Assembly: GCF_018449545.1 (NCBI RefSeq)
Contig: NZ_JAAVUR010000011.1
Location: 124,001-188,000 of the forward strand
Reading direction: 5' to 3'
Origin: Granulicella sp. dw_53
GTDB taxonomy: Bacteria > Acidobacteriota > Terriglobia > Terriglobales > Acidobacteriaceae
Length of the DNA: 64,000 nt
A program made the position numbers and the translations under genes. Every line of letters begins with the position of its first letter. Position 1 is the first letter of the stretch. The notes beneath the pieces are model-generated. The model was not told the origin of the DNA. It saw nothing but the letters and a program-made list of their open reading frames with translations, and did not search any database. This document shows, one piece after another, positions 26,715 to 34,729 of this stretch.

Positions 26715-27578
26715 TCAGGGTTTGAGTTGGTGGAGGAATTCTTCGAGCAGGTTGGCGGCTACGGCGGCGCGGTATTTGGCGGTGGAGCGGATGTCGTCGA
26801 TGGGTTGGGTTTCGGAGGTGAGGGCTGCGCGGGCTGCTGCGATCGTTTCTCGGGTGATGGGTTGGTTTTGGAGAACTCGCTCGGTGGCGGTGAGGCGGAT
26901 GGGGCGGTCGCGGAGGCTGGCGGCTCCGATGCGGATGTCTTGGATGAGGCCGTCTTTGAGGCGGGCCAGCGCGGCGATGGCTACTTTGGAGATGGCTTGT
27001 GCGTTGCGGGTGCCCACCTTGCGGGCGTAGTGGGCGTATTCGCGGAAGTCCCGTTTGAGGGTGATGCTGTGGAGTAATTCGTCGGGGCGGAGGATGGTTT
27101 TTTTATAGCCGAGGTGGAAGCCGGCGTAGGGGATGGTGCGGGTGGCGCGGGCGGAGACGAGGGTGAGTTCGGCCTCGTAGGCGAGCAGGGCGGGGAGCGA
27201 GTCTGCGGCGGGGGAGGCGTTGACGATGTTGCCGCCCAGGGTGCCGCGGTTCTGGTTGGCGATGGAGCCGGTCCAACTGGCGGCCTGGCTGAGGAGCGAA
27301 AAGTCGGTGGCGATCACGGGATCTTTGCGGAGGTCGGTGAAGGTGGTTCCGGAGCCGAGAGTGAGGGTCTCGGGGGTGGTGGCGATGAAGCGTAGCTCTT
27401 GAAGATGATTGATGGAGACCAGCTTGCGGGTTGCGAGGCGGCCGGCTCCCAGGGCGACCATCAGCTCGGTGCCTCCGGCGATGGGGGTGTAGGGGCCGAG
27501 ATCCGAGGCGAGGATGTCGAGGACGGCTTCGAGGGTGGCCGGGGTGGTGAGTTCGTAGTGGGAGGGGTTCGAGCGCAT
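26715..27578 (-). CDS. Molybdenum hydroxylase FAD-binding (medium) subunit
   Basis: 287 residues, typical for XdhB/CoxM-type subunits. The FAD motifs are PIAGGTELMVALG (about 32-44), ITLGSGTTFTDL-like LTLGSGTTFTDL and RGTLGGNIVNASPAADSLPA. The C-terminal CO-dehydrogenase flavoprotein domain shows RKVGTRNAQAISKVA and IRIGAASL. It passes electrons from the 2Fe-2S subunit to FAD and then NAD or another acceptor. Its ATG is three bases after the stop of the 2Fe-2S gene. No obvious ribosome site, so translation is probably coupled. With purine genes in the window a xanthine dehydrogenase role is likely. Confidence 0.93.
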   Translation of the reverse strand: MRSNPSHYELTTPATLEAVLDILASDLGPYTPIAGGTELMVALGAGRLATRKLVSINHLQELRFIATTPETLTLGSGTTFTDLRKDPVIATDFSLLSQAASWTGSIANQNRGTLGGNIVNASPAADSLPALLAYEAELTLVSARATRTIPYAGFHLGYKKTILRPDELLHSITLKRDFREYAHYARKVGTRNAQAISKVAIAALARLKDGLIQDIRIGAASLRDRPIRLTATERVLQNQPITRETIAAARAALTSETQPIDDIRSTAKYRAAVAANLLEEFLHQLKP

Positions 27579-27581
27579 GTC

Positions 27582-28061
27582 TTAGTTGTTGGTTGGTTGT
27601 TGGGTTTTGAGGATGGCTTGTTGGACTGCGTCGAAGATGCGGGTGTAGCCGGTACAGCGGCAGAGGTTCCCGGCGAGGCCTTCCTGTATTTGTAACAGTG
27701 TGGGTTGCGGATACTTTTCGAGCAGATGGTGGGTGGCGAGGATCATGCCGGGGGTGCAGATGCCGCACTGGGCTCCGCCTCTTTCGAGGAAGCACTGTTG
27801 GATGGGGTGGAGGCGGCCTTTGGTGCTGATGCCTTCGATGGTGCAGATGCGGGCTCCATTGGCTTGCAGGGCGGGGACGAGGCAGGAGTTGACCAGTTCT
27901 CCATTCATGAGGACGGAGCAGGAGCCGCACTCGCCTTCGCCGCAACCTTCTTTGGTGCCGGTGAGGTGGAGGTCTTCGCGGATGAGGTCGAGGAGGCGCT
28001 TCATCGGTGGAGCTTCGATGGTTTTGGTTTCGCCGTTGATGGTTAAGGTGATTTGGGTCAT
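27582..28061 (-). CDS. Molybdenum hydroxylase 2Fe-2S (small) subunit
   Basis: 159 residues from the ATG at 28061 (MTQITLTING). An in-frame extension upstream runs through repeat sequence and is rejected. The plant-ferredoxin-like cluster is GCGEGECGSCSVLMNG (four Cys pattern, about 38-53). The second cluster, next to the molybdopterin, is CGICTPGM and then GNLCRCTGYTRIF. Length and motifs are standard for XdhC/CoxS-type subunits. It relays electrons from the Mo centre to FAD. The large-subunit gene lies 210 bp upstream, with hairpin repeats in the gap. Confidence 0.95.
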   Translation of the reverse strand: MTQITLTINGETKTIEAPPMKRLLDLIREDLHLTGTKEGCGEGECGSCSVLMNGELVNSCLVPALQANGARICTIEGISTKGRLHPIQQCFLERGGAQCGICTPGMILATHHLLEKYPQPTLLQIQEGLAGNLCRCTGYTRIFDAVQQAILKTQQPTNN

Positions 28062-28099
28062 TTTGGGCTTAGCTTGGGGAGAGGAAGGTGGGGGTTGGA

Positions 28100-28236
28100 G
28101 GTTTACTTTCCACCGTTTGCAGAAGCGCGAAGGATGGGGTATCCGGGGGTTGTGGGGTTGGGGAAGGAAGGCGGTCGTGCTTCGCACGATACCCCACCCT
28201 ATTTGCGATGAGACTGCAAAAAGGGTGGGGCACCCG
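28100..28236. repeat. Structured repeat inside the molybdenum hydroxylase operon
   Basis: It contains GCGCGAAGGATGGGG, then TCGTGC-TTC-GCACGA (28174-28190), then CCCCACCCTATTTGC-GATGAGACT-GCAAAAAGGGTGGGG (28192-28230). Against the array at 26.6 kb the first hairpin has changed on both arms (CGGGC/GCCCG to CGTGC/GCACG), so pairing is kept. It fills most of the 210-bp gap between the large and small subunit genes. Confidence 0.85.
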
Positions 28237-28271
28237 CGGTTGTGGCTGGGTGTGAGTTTTCGTGACGGGGG

Positions 28272-30623
28272 TCATGCGGTGGTCTCGCTGAAGTAGGGGC
28301 CGGCGTTGGTGGGTTCCAGGTCTTCGCTGCCGGATTCGGGGGTGCTGGTCATGCGCTCGAAGATGTCTTCGGGGAGAAGGGGGATTTCGGTGAAGGCGAT
28401 GCCGGTGGCGTCTTCGATGGCGTTGAGGATGGCGGGGGCGGGTCCGTCCATGGGGAGCTCACCGATGCCCTTGGCTCCGAAGGGGCCGTGGACGCTGGGG
28501 ATCTCTTCGAAGGCGACGCGGATGGGAGGCAGGTCCGCGCTGGTGGGCATGATGTAGTTGGTCATCTGGTTGTTGGCCATGTGGCCCTTTTGCCAGACGC
28601 ATTTCTCGTAGAGCGCGTAGCCGATGCCCTGGGCGACACCGCCCTCGATCTGGCCTTTGGCGAGGACGGGGTGGAGGACTTTGCCGACCTCCTGCAGGGC
28701 GTAGAAGTCGGTGCAGGTGGCGGAGTAGGTGGTGGTATCGACGGCGACCTCTGCGACGTAGACAGCCCAGGCGTAGGCGGGATAGGCTGCGCCGCGGTAG
28801 CTCTCGTCGTCCCAGAGGATGTCGCCGGGGGCTTCGTAGCGGGCGCTGGCGACGAGGGTGCCGTGTTCGGCAAGGTAGGCCAGAGCGGCAGAGCGGAACT
28901 CTGCTGGGGTGTAGGGGGTTGTGGAGGTTTCGCTAGTGGACGGCAGGTATGGGGAGAGCGTGTTGCGGAGAGATTGGGAGGCGCGTTCGACCAGCTTGCC
29001 GACGATCATAGCGGTGCGGCTGGCGACGGTGGGGCCGGAGTTGGGAACGTGGGAGGTGTCGGGCTGGGCGATGAGGACGTCTTCGTAGGGCAGGTGGAGG
29101 GTCTCGGCGGCGACCTGACAGAGGATGGTGTTGGTGCCCTGACCGAACTCGGTGGCGGAGACGAGGATCTGGGGGCGGCCTTCGGGGGTGAGCTCGATGT
29201 GGACGAGGGAGTTGAGGCGGCGTTCGCCGGAGCCGGTGAATCCTGCGCCGTGGAAGAAGGTGGCGAAGCCCATGCCGCGCTTGATGGGCGAGGAGGGGTT
29301 GGTGCGGGCGAACTCGGCGCGTTTGGCGTGGTAGCTGGATTCGTCGAGGGCGCGGGTGAGGAGGTGCTGCATGTTGACGGTGTCGGTGATGAGCTGGCCG
29401 GTGGCGGTGTGGTCGCCGATGCCGAGGAGGTTACGTCGGCGAAGCTCTTCGGGGGAGAGGCCGACGACCTTGGCGATCTTGTTCATGTGGCGTTCGGTGG
29501 CGAAGATGCTTTGTGGCGCGCCGAAGCCGCGGAAGGCTCCGTGGGGCGGCAGGTTGGTCGCCATGGCCTTAGCCCGGACGCGCAAGGCGGGCCAATGGTA
29601 TGGGCCGGGGGCGTGGATGGTGCCGCGGGAGAGGACGACGGGGGTGAGGGTGGCGTAAGCACCGCCGTCGAGGGCGAAATCGATTTCGCCGGCGAGGATC
29701 TTGCCGTCTTTGCTGACGGCGGTGCGGTGGCGACTGCGGCTGGGATGGCGCTTGGTGGTGCCGGCCATGTCTTCGGCGCGGTCGTAACAGATCTTTACGG
29801 GGTGGCCGGACTTCATGGCGAGCAGAGCGGCGTGGGAGCCGATGACGGAGGGGAAGTCCTCCTTGCCGCCGAAGGCTCCGCCGGTCTCGGTCTGGATGAC
29901 GCGGCATTTTTCTTCGGGGAGGTTGAAGACGAGCTCCAGGGCGTGGACGAGGTAGTAGGGGCACTGCAGGGAGCCGTGGACGGTGACGCCGTCGGTGGCG
30001 GAGTACTCGGCGATGACGCCGTTGTTCTCGATATAGAGCTGCTCCTGCGCGCCGGTGCGGTACTCGCCTTCGACGATGTAGTCGGCGGTGGCGAAGATGT
30101 GGTCGAGGTTGGAGGTGTCGCCGGACTCCATGAGGTAGGTCTTGAAGGTGTTTTTCTGGGTCGAGTGCTGGTGGTCGGCTGGGGCGGGGGACCAGATGGC
30201 GGGGGCGTTGGGGGCCTCGGACTCTTCGATGGTGAAGACGCCGGGAAGCTCCTTGTAGGTGATGTGAACTCCGGCGACGGCGGCGGGGAGGACGGCGCGG
30301 TCGGGGTGTGCGAGGAGGAGGATGGGCTCGTCGGGGTGGTTGACGCGGTCGGAGGCGAGGCAGCGGTGATCGTGGGTAAGGTGAACGATGGTGTTCTGGC
30401 CGGGGATGTCGGCGGCGGTGACGATGACGAACTCATCCCAGGGGATGGCGGGATCGAAGGTGATGGAGACGATGCGGCCGCGGGCGATGGAGCTGCGGAC
30501 GGTGGCTCCGAACCACATGCCGGGGAAGGAGAGGTCGTCGACGTACTTTGCCTGGCCGAGGACCTTGGCGGCGCCTTCCTTACGGATGGGAGAGAAGCCT
30601 ACGGTCTGGAGGAGATCAGGCAT
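28272..30623 (-). CDS. Molybdenum hydroxylase large subunit (probable xanthine dehydrogenase)
   Basis: 783 residues, normal for XdhA/CoxL-type subunits. Mo-pterin motifs in order: GGAFGGKEDFP (about 250), GAFRGFGAPQ (about 355), ATEFGQGTNT (about 510), GQIEGGVAQGIGYALYE, and the catalytic Glu in GAKGIGELP near the C-terminus. The enzyme hydroxylates a heterocycle or aldehyde with water-derived oxygen. The CoxL loop (AYRCSFR) is absent, so it is not a CO dehydrogenase. XdhC and MocA nearby and the urate operon 20 kb away support hypoxanthine/xanthine as substrate; the substrate is still inference. No ribosome site is visible at the ATG. Confidence 0.9.
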   Translation of the reverse strand: MPDLLQTVGFSPIRKEGAAKVLGQAKYVDDLSFPGMWFGATVRSSIARGRIVSITFDPAIPWDEFVIVTAADIPGQNTIVHLTHDHRCLASDRVNHPDEPILLLAHPDRAVLPAAVAGVHITYKELPGVFTIEESEAPNAPAIWSPAPADHQHSTQKNTFKTYLMESGDTSNLDHIFATADYIVEGEYRTGAQEQLYIENNGVIAEYSATDGVTVHGSLQCPYYLVHALELVFNLPEEKCRVIQTETGGAFGGKEDFPSVIGSHAALLAMKSGHPVKICYDRAEDMAGTTKRHPSRSRHRTAVSKDGKILAGEIDFALDGGAYATLTPVVLSRGTIHAPGPYHWPALRVRAKAMATNLPPHGAFRGFGAPQSIFATERHMNKIAKVVGLSPEELRRRNLLGIGDHTATGQLITDTVNMQHLLTRALDESSYHAKRAEFARTNPSSPIKRGMGFATFFHGAGFTGSGERRLNSLVHIELTPEGRPQILVSATEFGQGTNTILCQVAAETLHLPYEDVLIAQPDTSHVPNSGPTVASRTAMIVGKLVERASQSLRNTLSPYLPSTSETSTTPYTPAEFRSAALAYLAEHGTLVASARYEAPGDILWDDESYRGAAYPAYAWAVYVAEVAVDTTTYSATCTDFYALQEVGKVLHPVLAKGQIEGGVAQGIGYALYEKCVWQKGHMANNQMTNYIMPTSADLPPIRVAFEEIPSVHGPFGAKGIGELPMDGPAPAILNAIEDATGIAFTEIPLLPEDIFERMTSTPESGSEDLEPTNAGPYFSETTA

Positions 30624-30730
30624 CGGGTAAGGGTTTCGGATATCGGGTAAGGATAGAACGAATCAGGGGTGGCGTCGATTCGGGGTAGGCTGAAGGCTGA
30701 CGGGGTTGGTGTGAGTACGTTAGACTTGGC

Positions 30731-30750
30731 AGCAACTTGTCGCTGTTGCT
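30731..30750. promoter_or_regulatory. Possible operator before the fucose-type operon
   Basis: AGCAAC-TTGTCGCT-GTTGCT, a 6-bp dyad with an 8-nt spacer, 46 bp upstream of the GTG start. The divergent interval also holds a repeated TATCGGGTAAGG. Weak evidence only. Confidence 0.3.
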
Positions 30751-30795
30751 ATGTGACTTATTGGACGACTGCGCTGGGCGCAGCAGGGAGACGGA

Positions 30796-31629
30796 GTGGT
30801 AGAGAAGATTGATGCCCATCATCATCTGTGGCGGTATAACGCTGAGGAGTATGGATGGCTGGATGAGGATATGAAGGCGATTCGGCGGGATTTTCTGCCG
30901 AAGGATCTGATGGCGGAGCTTGCGGGCGCCGGGATTGACGGGACGGTGGCGGTGCAGGCTCGGCAGACGCTGGATGAGACGCGCTGGCTGCTGGATCTGG
31001 CAGAGGAGAACGAGGCGATACGCGGTGTTGTGGGGTGGGCTCCGATTGCGGGCGAGGACTTTCCGGGGGTGATGGAGGAGTTCGAGGACCGGCCCAAGCT
31101 GAAGGGGCTGCGGCATTTGATCCAGTCGGAGGAGGACGAGAACTACATTCTAAGAGCGGACTTCAATGCTGGGATGTATGCGATGCGCGGCAGCGGACTG
31201 GTGTACGACATTCTGGTCTATGAGCGGCAGCTTCTGCAGACGATCGAGTTCGTCGATGAGTATCCGGAGCAGGTGTTTGTGCTGGATCACATTGCGAAGC
31301 CGAAGATTGGGGCGGGGATTCTGGAGCCCTGGGCGGAGAATATGCGGGAGCTTGGGTTGCGTCAGAATGTCTGGTGCAAGGTGAGTGGGTTGGTTACGGA
31401 GGCTGACTGGAAGAACTGGACCCCGGAGACGCTTAAGCCTTATCTGGATGTCGCGGTGGATGCGTTTGGGGCGGAGCGGCTGATAGTGGGTTCGGATTGG
31501 CCGGTGTGTCTGGTGGCGAGTGGGTACACGCAGTGGTTCGATCTGCTGCGGAGTTACTTTGCCGGATTTACGGAGAACGAGCGCGATGCGGTCTTTGGTG
31601 GGACCGCAATCAATGTGTATCAACTTTAG
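30796..31629 (+). CDS. Amidohydrolase-2 lactonase (L-fuconolactonase-like)
   Basis: 277 residues from GTG 30796, with GGGAG upstream. The metal-binding start KIDAHHHLWRY and the closing LIVGSDWPVCLVA are typical of COG3618 sugar lactonases, with FVLDHIAKPKI and VWCKVSGLV between. These enzymes open L-fucono- or L-rhamnono-lactone to the acid. It is first in a plus-strand set with a zinc dehydrogenase (50 bp on) and a FucP-type permease, which together favour a non-phosphorylative L-fucose or L-galactose route. The sugar dehydrogenase, dehydratase and aldolase of that route are not in the window. Confidence 0.82.
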   Translation: MVEKIDAHHHLWRYNAEEYGWLDEDMKAIRRDFLPKDLMAELAGAGIDGTVAVQARQTLDETRWLLDLAEENEAIRGVVGWAPIAGEDFPGVMEEFEDRPKLKGLRHLIQSEEDENYILRADFNAGMYAMRGSGLVYDILVYERQLLQTIEFVDEYPEQVFVLDHIAKPKIGAGILEPWAENMRELGLRQNVWCKVSGLVTEADWKNWTPETLKPYLDVAVDAFGAERLIVGSDWPVCLVASGYTQWFDLLRSYFAGFTENERDAVFGGTAINVYQL

Positions 31630-31679
31630 GGATTCGCGTTGCGTCCATAGGAGAATAGAAGAGAACGGCGGGAGAGTGG

Positions 31680-32684
31680 ATGAAGGCGTTTCGGATGGAA
31701 GCGGCGGGCGTGGCTGGAGTGGCCGACGTAGCCGAGGTCGAAGGGAAGAAGGGTGAGGTGCTGCTGCAGGTCAAGATGGTGGGGATGTGCGGCACAGACC
31801 TCAATACTTTTCGCGGACGCAATGCGATGGTGACGTTTCCCCGGGTGCTGGGGCATGAGGTTGCGGCGCTGGTGGTGGAGGGTGGCGGAGATCTCGCGGC
31901 GGGGACGGCGGTTACTGTGTCTCCTTATACGAGCTGTGGGATTTGTCCCTCGTGCAGGAGAGGGCGGGTGAACGCTTGCCAGCATAACCAGACGATGGGA
32001 GTGCAGCGCGATGGAGCGATGATCGAGTTCATCAGCGTGCCGCGCGAGAAGCTGTATGTTGCGAATCTTTCGTTGAAGGAATTGTGTCTTGTTGAGCCGC
32101 TGACGGTGGGCTTTCATGCGGTGGCACGGGGACGGGTTCAGGCGGAGGACTCGGTGGCGGTCTTCGGCTGTGGAGCAATTGGGTTGGGCGCGATTGCGGG
32201 TGCTGCGTTTCGCGATGCGGAGACGATTGCGATCGATATGGACGATGCGAAGCTGGAGATTGCGCGCAAGGCCGGGGCGAAGCACCGCATCAACACGGCG
32301 CGGGAGAATCTGCATGCTCGTTTGGCCGATATCACCGGAGGGCAGGGGCCGGATGTGACGATCGAGGCGATCGGGCTGCCGGTTACGTTTCGAGCGGCGG
32401 TGGAGGAGGTCGCATTTACCGGGCGCGTGGTGTACATCGGGTATGCCAAGGAGCCGGTGTCGTATGAGACGCGACTATTCGTGCAGAAGGAGCTGGATAT
32501 TCTGGGCAGCAGGAATGCTTTGCCGGATGACTTTCGCCAGGTGATTCATATGCTGGAGGCGCGGCGTTTTCCTGTGGACGACACGGTGAGCGCGATTGTT
32601 TCGATGGAGGATGCTGCCCGCATGCTGGGAGAGTGGAGCGCTCGGCCTGCGGACTTTACCAAGATCCTGGTGCAGGTGAGTTAG
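31680..32684 (+). CDS. Zinc-dependent medium-chain sugar/polyol dehydrogenase
   Basis: 334 residues, preceded by GGAGAGTGG. The catalytic zinc site is GMCGTDLNTF with LGHEVAA. The structural zinc site is the four-Cys loop SCGICPSCRRGRVNAC. The Rossmann motif is VFGCGAIGLGA and EAIGLPVTFRAAVE follows. The nearest type is the L-galactonate/L-idonate 5-dehydrogenase or sorbitol dehydrogenase group. In this operon it may oxidise L-fuconate or the sugar itself; sequence alone does not settle which. Confidence 0.82.
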   Translation: MKAFRMEAAGVAGVADVAEVEGKKGEVLLQVKMVGMCGTDLNTFRGRNAMVTFPRVLGHEVAALVVEGGGDLAAGTAVTVSPYTSCGICPSCRRGRVNACQHNQTMGVQRDGAMIEFISVPREKLYVANLSLKELCLVEPLTVGFHAVARGRVQAEDSVAVFGCGAIGLGAIAGAAFRDAETIAIDMDDAKLEIARKAGAKHRINTARENLHARLADITGGQGPDVTIEAIGLPVTFRAAVEEVAFTGRVVYIGYAKEPVSYETRLFVQKELDILGSRNALPDDFRQVIHMLEARRFPVDDTVSAIVSMEDAARMLGEWSARPADFTKILVQVS

Positions 32685-32710
32685 GGATGTCGTAACGATT
32701 GGAGTAACGA

Positions 32711-34051
32711 ATGCAGGTGTCAACGTCGACCAATGCAACGAACAAAGATGCGGGTGTGGGGCAGTCAGTCTTTCCTGTTGGGCAGATGACGTTATTTGTA
32801 CTGGTCACTGTGCTCTTCTTTCTGTGGGGGATGTCGAACAACCTGACGGATATTTTGGTGCAGCAGTTTAGGAAGTCTTTCGAGCTCTCGCAGTTCGGGG
32901 CGCAGTTGGTACAGACGGCGAACTTTCTTGGCTACTTCTGCATGGCGATTCCGGCGGCGCTGGTGATGCGGCGGTGGGGGTACAAGGCGGGGATGGTGTT
33001 GGGGCTGGTGCTGTTCGGCGGCGGGATGGTGCTGTTCTGGCCGGCGGCGGTGAGCGGGCAGTATGTGCCATTCCTGATTGCGTTGTTCGCGGTGGGTTGC
33101 GGAGCGTCGGTGCTGGAGACGGCGGCGAATCCGTTTATGGCCCAGTTTGGGCCTGCGGCCACGTCGGAGCGGAGGCTCAACTTCGCGCAGTCGTTCAATC
33201 CGCCGGGGACTGTGCTGGGTGTGATTATCGGGGCGCAGTTTATCTTTTCGGGAGTGGAGCTGCGCGAGCCGGAGGTTGCGGCGATGCGGCAGGCTGGGAC
33301 GTATGCGGCTTATCTGCACACGGAGTTGATGCGGGTGGTGCCGACCTATCTGGCGCTGGGTTCTGTGGTGCTGCTGTTTGCGCTGGTGCTTTCGCGGATG
33401 AAGTTTCCTTCGCTGCGGGGCGAGCATGAAGATCATTCGGTTGCGGAGGACCAGGGGAGCTTCAAGCAGTTGCTGCGCTTTCAGCATCTCTGGTTTGCGG
33501 TGCTGGCGAACTTCTGCAATGTGGGCGCGCAGGTCTCGACCTGGAGCAGCTTGATTCCTTATATGAAGCAGTACACGAATGTGAGTGAGAGGACTGCTGC
33601 TGGGTATCTGACGGCGACTTTGATCGCTATGTTGGTGGGGCGGTTTGTGACGACGCCGCTGATGAAGTACATTCCGGCGAGCAAGATCCTGGGAGCTTAT
33701 GGAGCGGCGAACGTTCTGCTGATCGCGCTGGCGATTACGCGGCCGGGGATGCTGGGCGCTTATGCGATTGTGGCGAGCAGCTTCTTTCTGTCGATCATGT
33801 TTCCTACGATCTTCGCGCTGGGCTTGAAGGGGTTGGGGGCGAGTACGAAGCTGGCTGGATCATTCCTGGTGATGGCGATTGTGGGTGGGGCTGTGTTTCC
33901 GCCGATTCTGGGTTGGATTGCTAAGCGGAGCGGGAGTCTGGCGGACGGGTATATTGTGCCGGCGGTGGGGTTTGCTGGGGTTTCGCTTTATGGGTTTTTG
34001 GCGGGGCGGGTGCGGCCTCGTGAGGTTGCTGTCGTGGCTAAGGTTCTTTGA
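32711..34051 (+). CDS. fucP: FucP-type L-fucose:H+ symporter (MFS)
   Basis: 446 residues with about 12 transmembrane segments. Signature stretches of the FHS/FucP group are LFFLWGMSNNLTDILVQQF, TANFLGYFCMAIPAALVMRR, GCGASVLETAANPF and NFAQSFNPPGTVLG. The C-terminal half shows SIMFPTIFALGLKGLG. It imports L-fucose or a close analogue by proton symport. GGAG precedes the ATG. It is last in the operon; hairpin repeats follow within 90 bp and may act as its 3' end. Confidence 0.88.
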   Translation: MQVSTSTNATNKDAGVGQSVFPVGQMTLFVLVTVLFFLWGMSNNLTDILVQQFRKSFELSQFGAQLVQTANFLGYFCMAIPAALVMRRWGYKAGMVLGLVLFGGGMVLFWPAAVSGQYVPFLIALFAVGCGASVLETAANPFMAQFGPAATSERRLNFAQSFNPPGTVLGVIIGAQFIFSGVELREPEVAAMRQAGTYAAYLHTELMRVVPTYLALGSVVLLFALVLSRMKFPSLRGEHEDHSVAEDQGSFKQLLRFQHLWFAVLANFCNVGAQVSTWSSLIPYMKQYTNVSERTAAGYLTATLIAMLVGRFVTTPLMKYIPASKILGAYGAANVLLIALAITRPGMLGAYAIVASSFFLSIMFPTIFALGLKGLGASTKLAGSFLVMAIVGGAVFPPILGWIAKRSGSLADGYIVPAVGFAGVSLYGFLAGRVRPREVAVVAKVL

Positions 34052-34138
34052 TGTTGGTTGGGGAAGGTTGTGGTTCCTCAATCGTCGGGTGATTAGGAGG
34101 ATAGGCCCCCGAAGTGTTTCGGTGGTGAGGAACAACGG

Positions 34139-34328
34139 TGCGGCTGGGGATTGTTTACCTCCCACCCTTCGCAAGAGACAGAGGCGCGAAGGATGGGGCA
34201 CCCGGGCTGTTGTGCTTGAGTTGAGGAGAGTAGAGGCGTGGAACAAGCAACTGCAAGTGCAACCACAGGTCCTTCGACTGCGCCTCTCGCGATGAGACTG
34301 CGAGAGGCTTCGCTCAGGATGACAAATT
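34139..34328. repeat. Third locus of the GATGAGACT hairpin repeat
   Basis: CCCACCCTTCGCA with GCGCGAAGGATGGGG (34161-34198) is followed by GCCTCTCGC-GATGAGACT-GCGAGAGGC (34282-34308) and CTTCGCTCAGGATGACAAATT. Compared with the copies at 26.3 kb the second stem carries a C-to-T change on one arm and G-to-A on the other. The interval 34052-34359 has no gene. Confidence 0.85.
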
Positions 34329-34359
34329 TTTGATATTCGGAGAGATGTTTTTTGTTTGT

Positions 34360-34614
34360 CTAGCGGCCTTGGGAGGCTAGCTTTTGGTGGATCAGGTCGG
34401 CGAAGTGGCCTACTTGTTGCAGGGATTCCAGCTCGGCGGTTTGGAACTTGATGTTGAAGCCGGCTTCTACGGCTACGATCAGGTTGATGTGGTTGAAGGA
34501 GTCCCACTCCTGTACGTCCGCCGCAGTGAGGCTGGGCGTCAGGACGAGGGTGTCGTCATCGAAGACGTCGCGGAAGATTTCGGTGAGTTGAGCGTAGATT
34601 TCCTGCTGCTGCAT
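34360..34614 (-). CDS. Acyl carrier protein (stand-alone)
   Basis: 84 residues, the normal size. The phosphopantetheine attachment site is VQEWDSFNHINLIVAVE with Ser39. Acidic helices flank it (FRDVFDDDTLVL, FKFQTAELESL-like IKFQTAELESL). The WDSFNHI form is usual for ACPs of specialised or surface-polymer pathways rather than AcpP of fatty acid synthesis (DSLDTVEL). No ketosynthase, ligase or phosphopantetheinyl transferase is adjacent, so its partner is unknown. AAAGGAAG lies about 12 bases upstream. Possibly expressed with the membrane-protein gene 115 bp upstream; CTCTAGCTAGAG at 34699-34710 is a palindrome in that gap. Confidence 0.85.
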   Translation of the reverse strand: MQQQEIYAQLTEIFRDVFDDDTLVLTPSLTAADVQEWDSFNHINLIVAVEAGFNIKFQTAELESLQQVGHFADLIHQKLASQGR

Positions 34615-34729
34615 GTGCTTTGAGACTTCCTTTAGGTGCTTCGGGTCTCGCCGACACTCAAGGGATCGGACTGGATTTTGCCGACCCCTGCGCTATGACT
34701 CTAGCTAGAGACTACAAGCTGTTGCGATC

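Noticed and set aside
28272..30623. Aerobic CO dehydrogenase large subunit
   Set aside because: The active-site loop of true CoxL (AYRCSFR) is not present; the matching region reads GAFRGFG, as in purine-type hydroxylases.
28488..30650. A 720-codon open frame antisense to the Mo-hydroxylase large subunit
   Set aside because: It is rich in Gly, Asp, Glu and Val in the manner of antisense GC-rich coding DNA, has no domain motif, and the opposite strand has a full set of family signatures.
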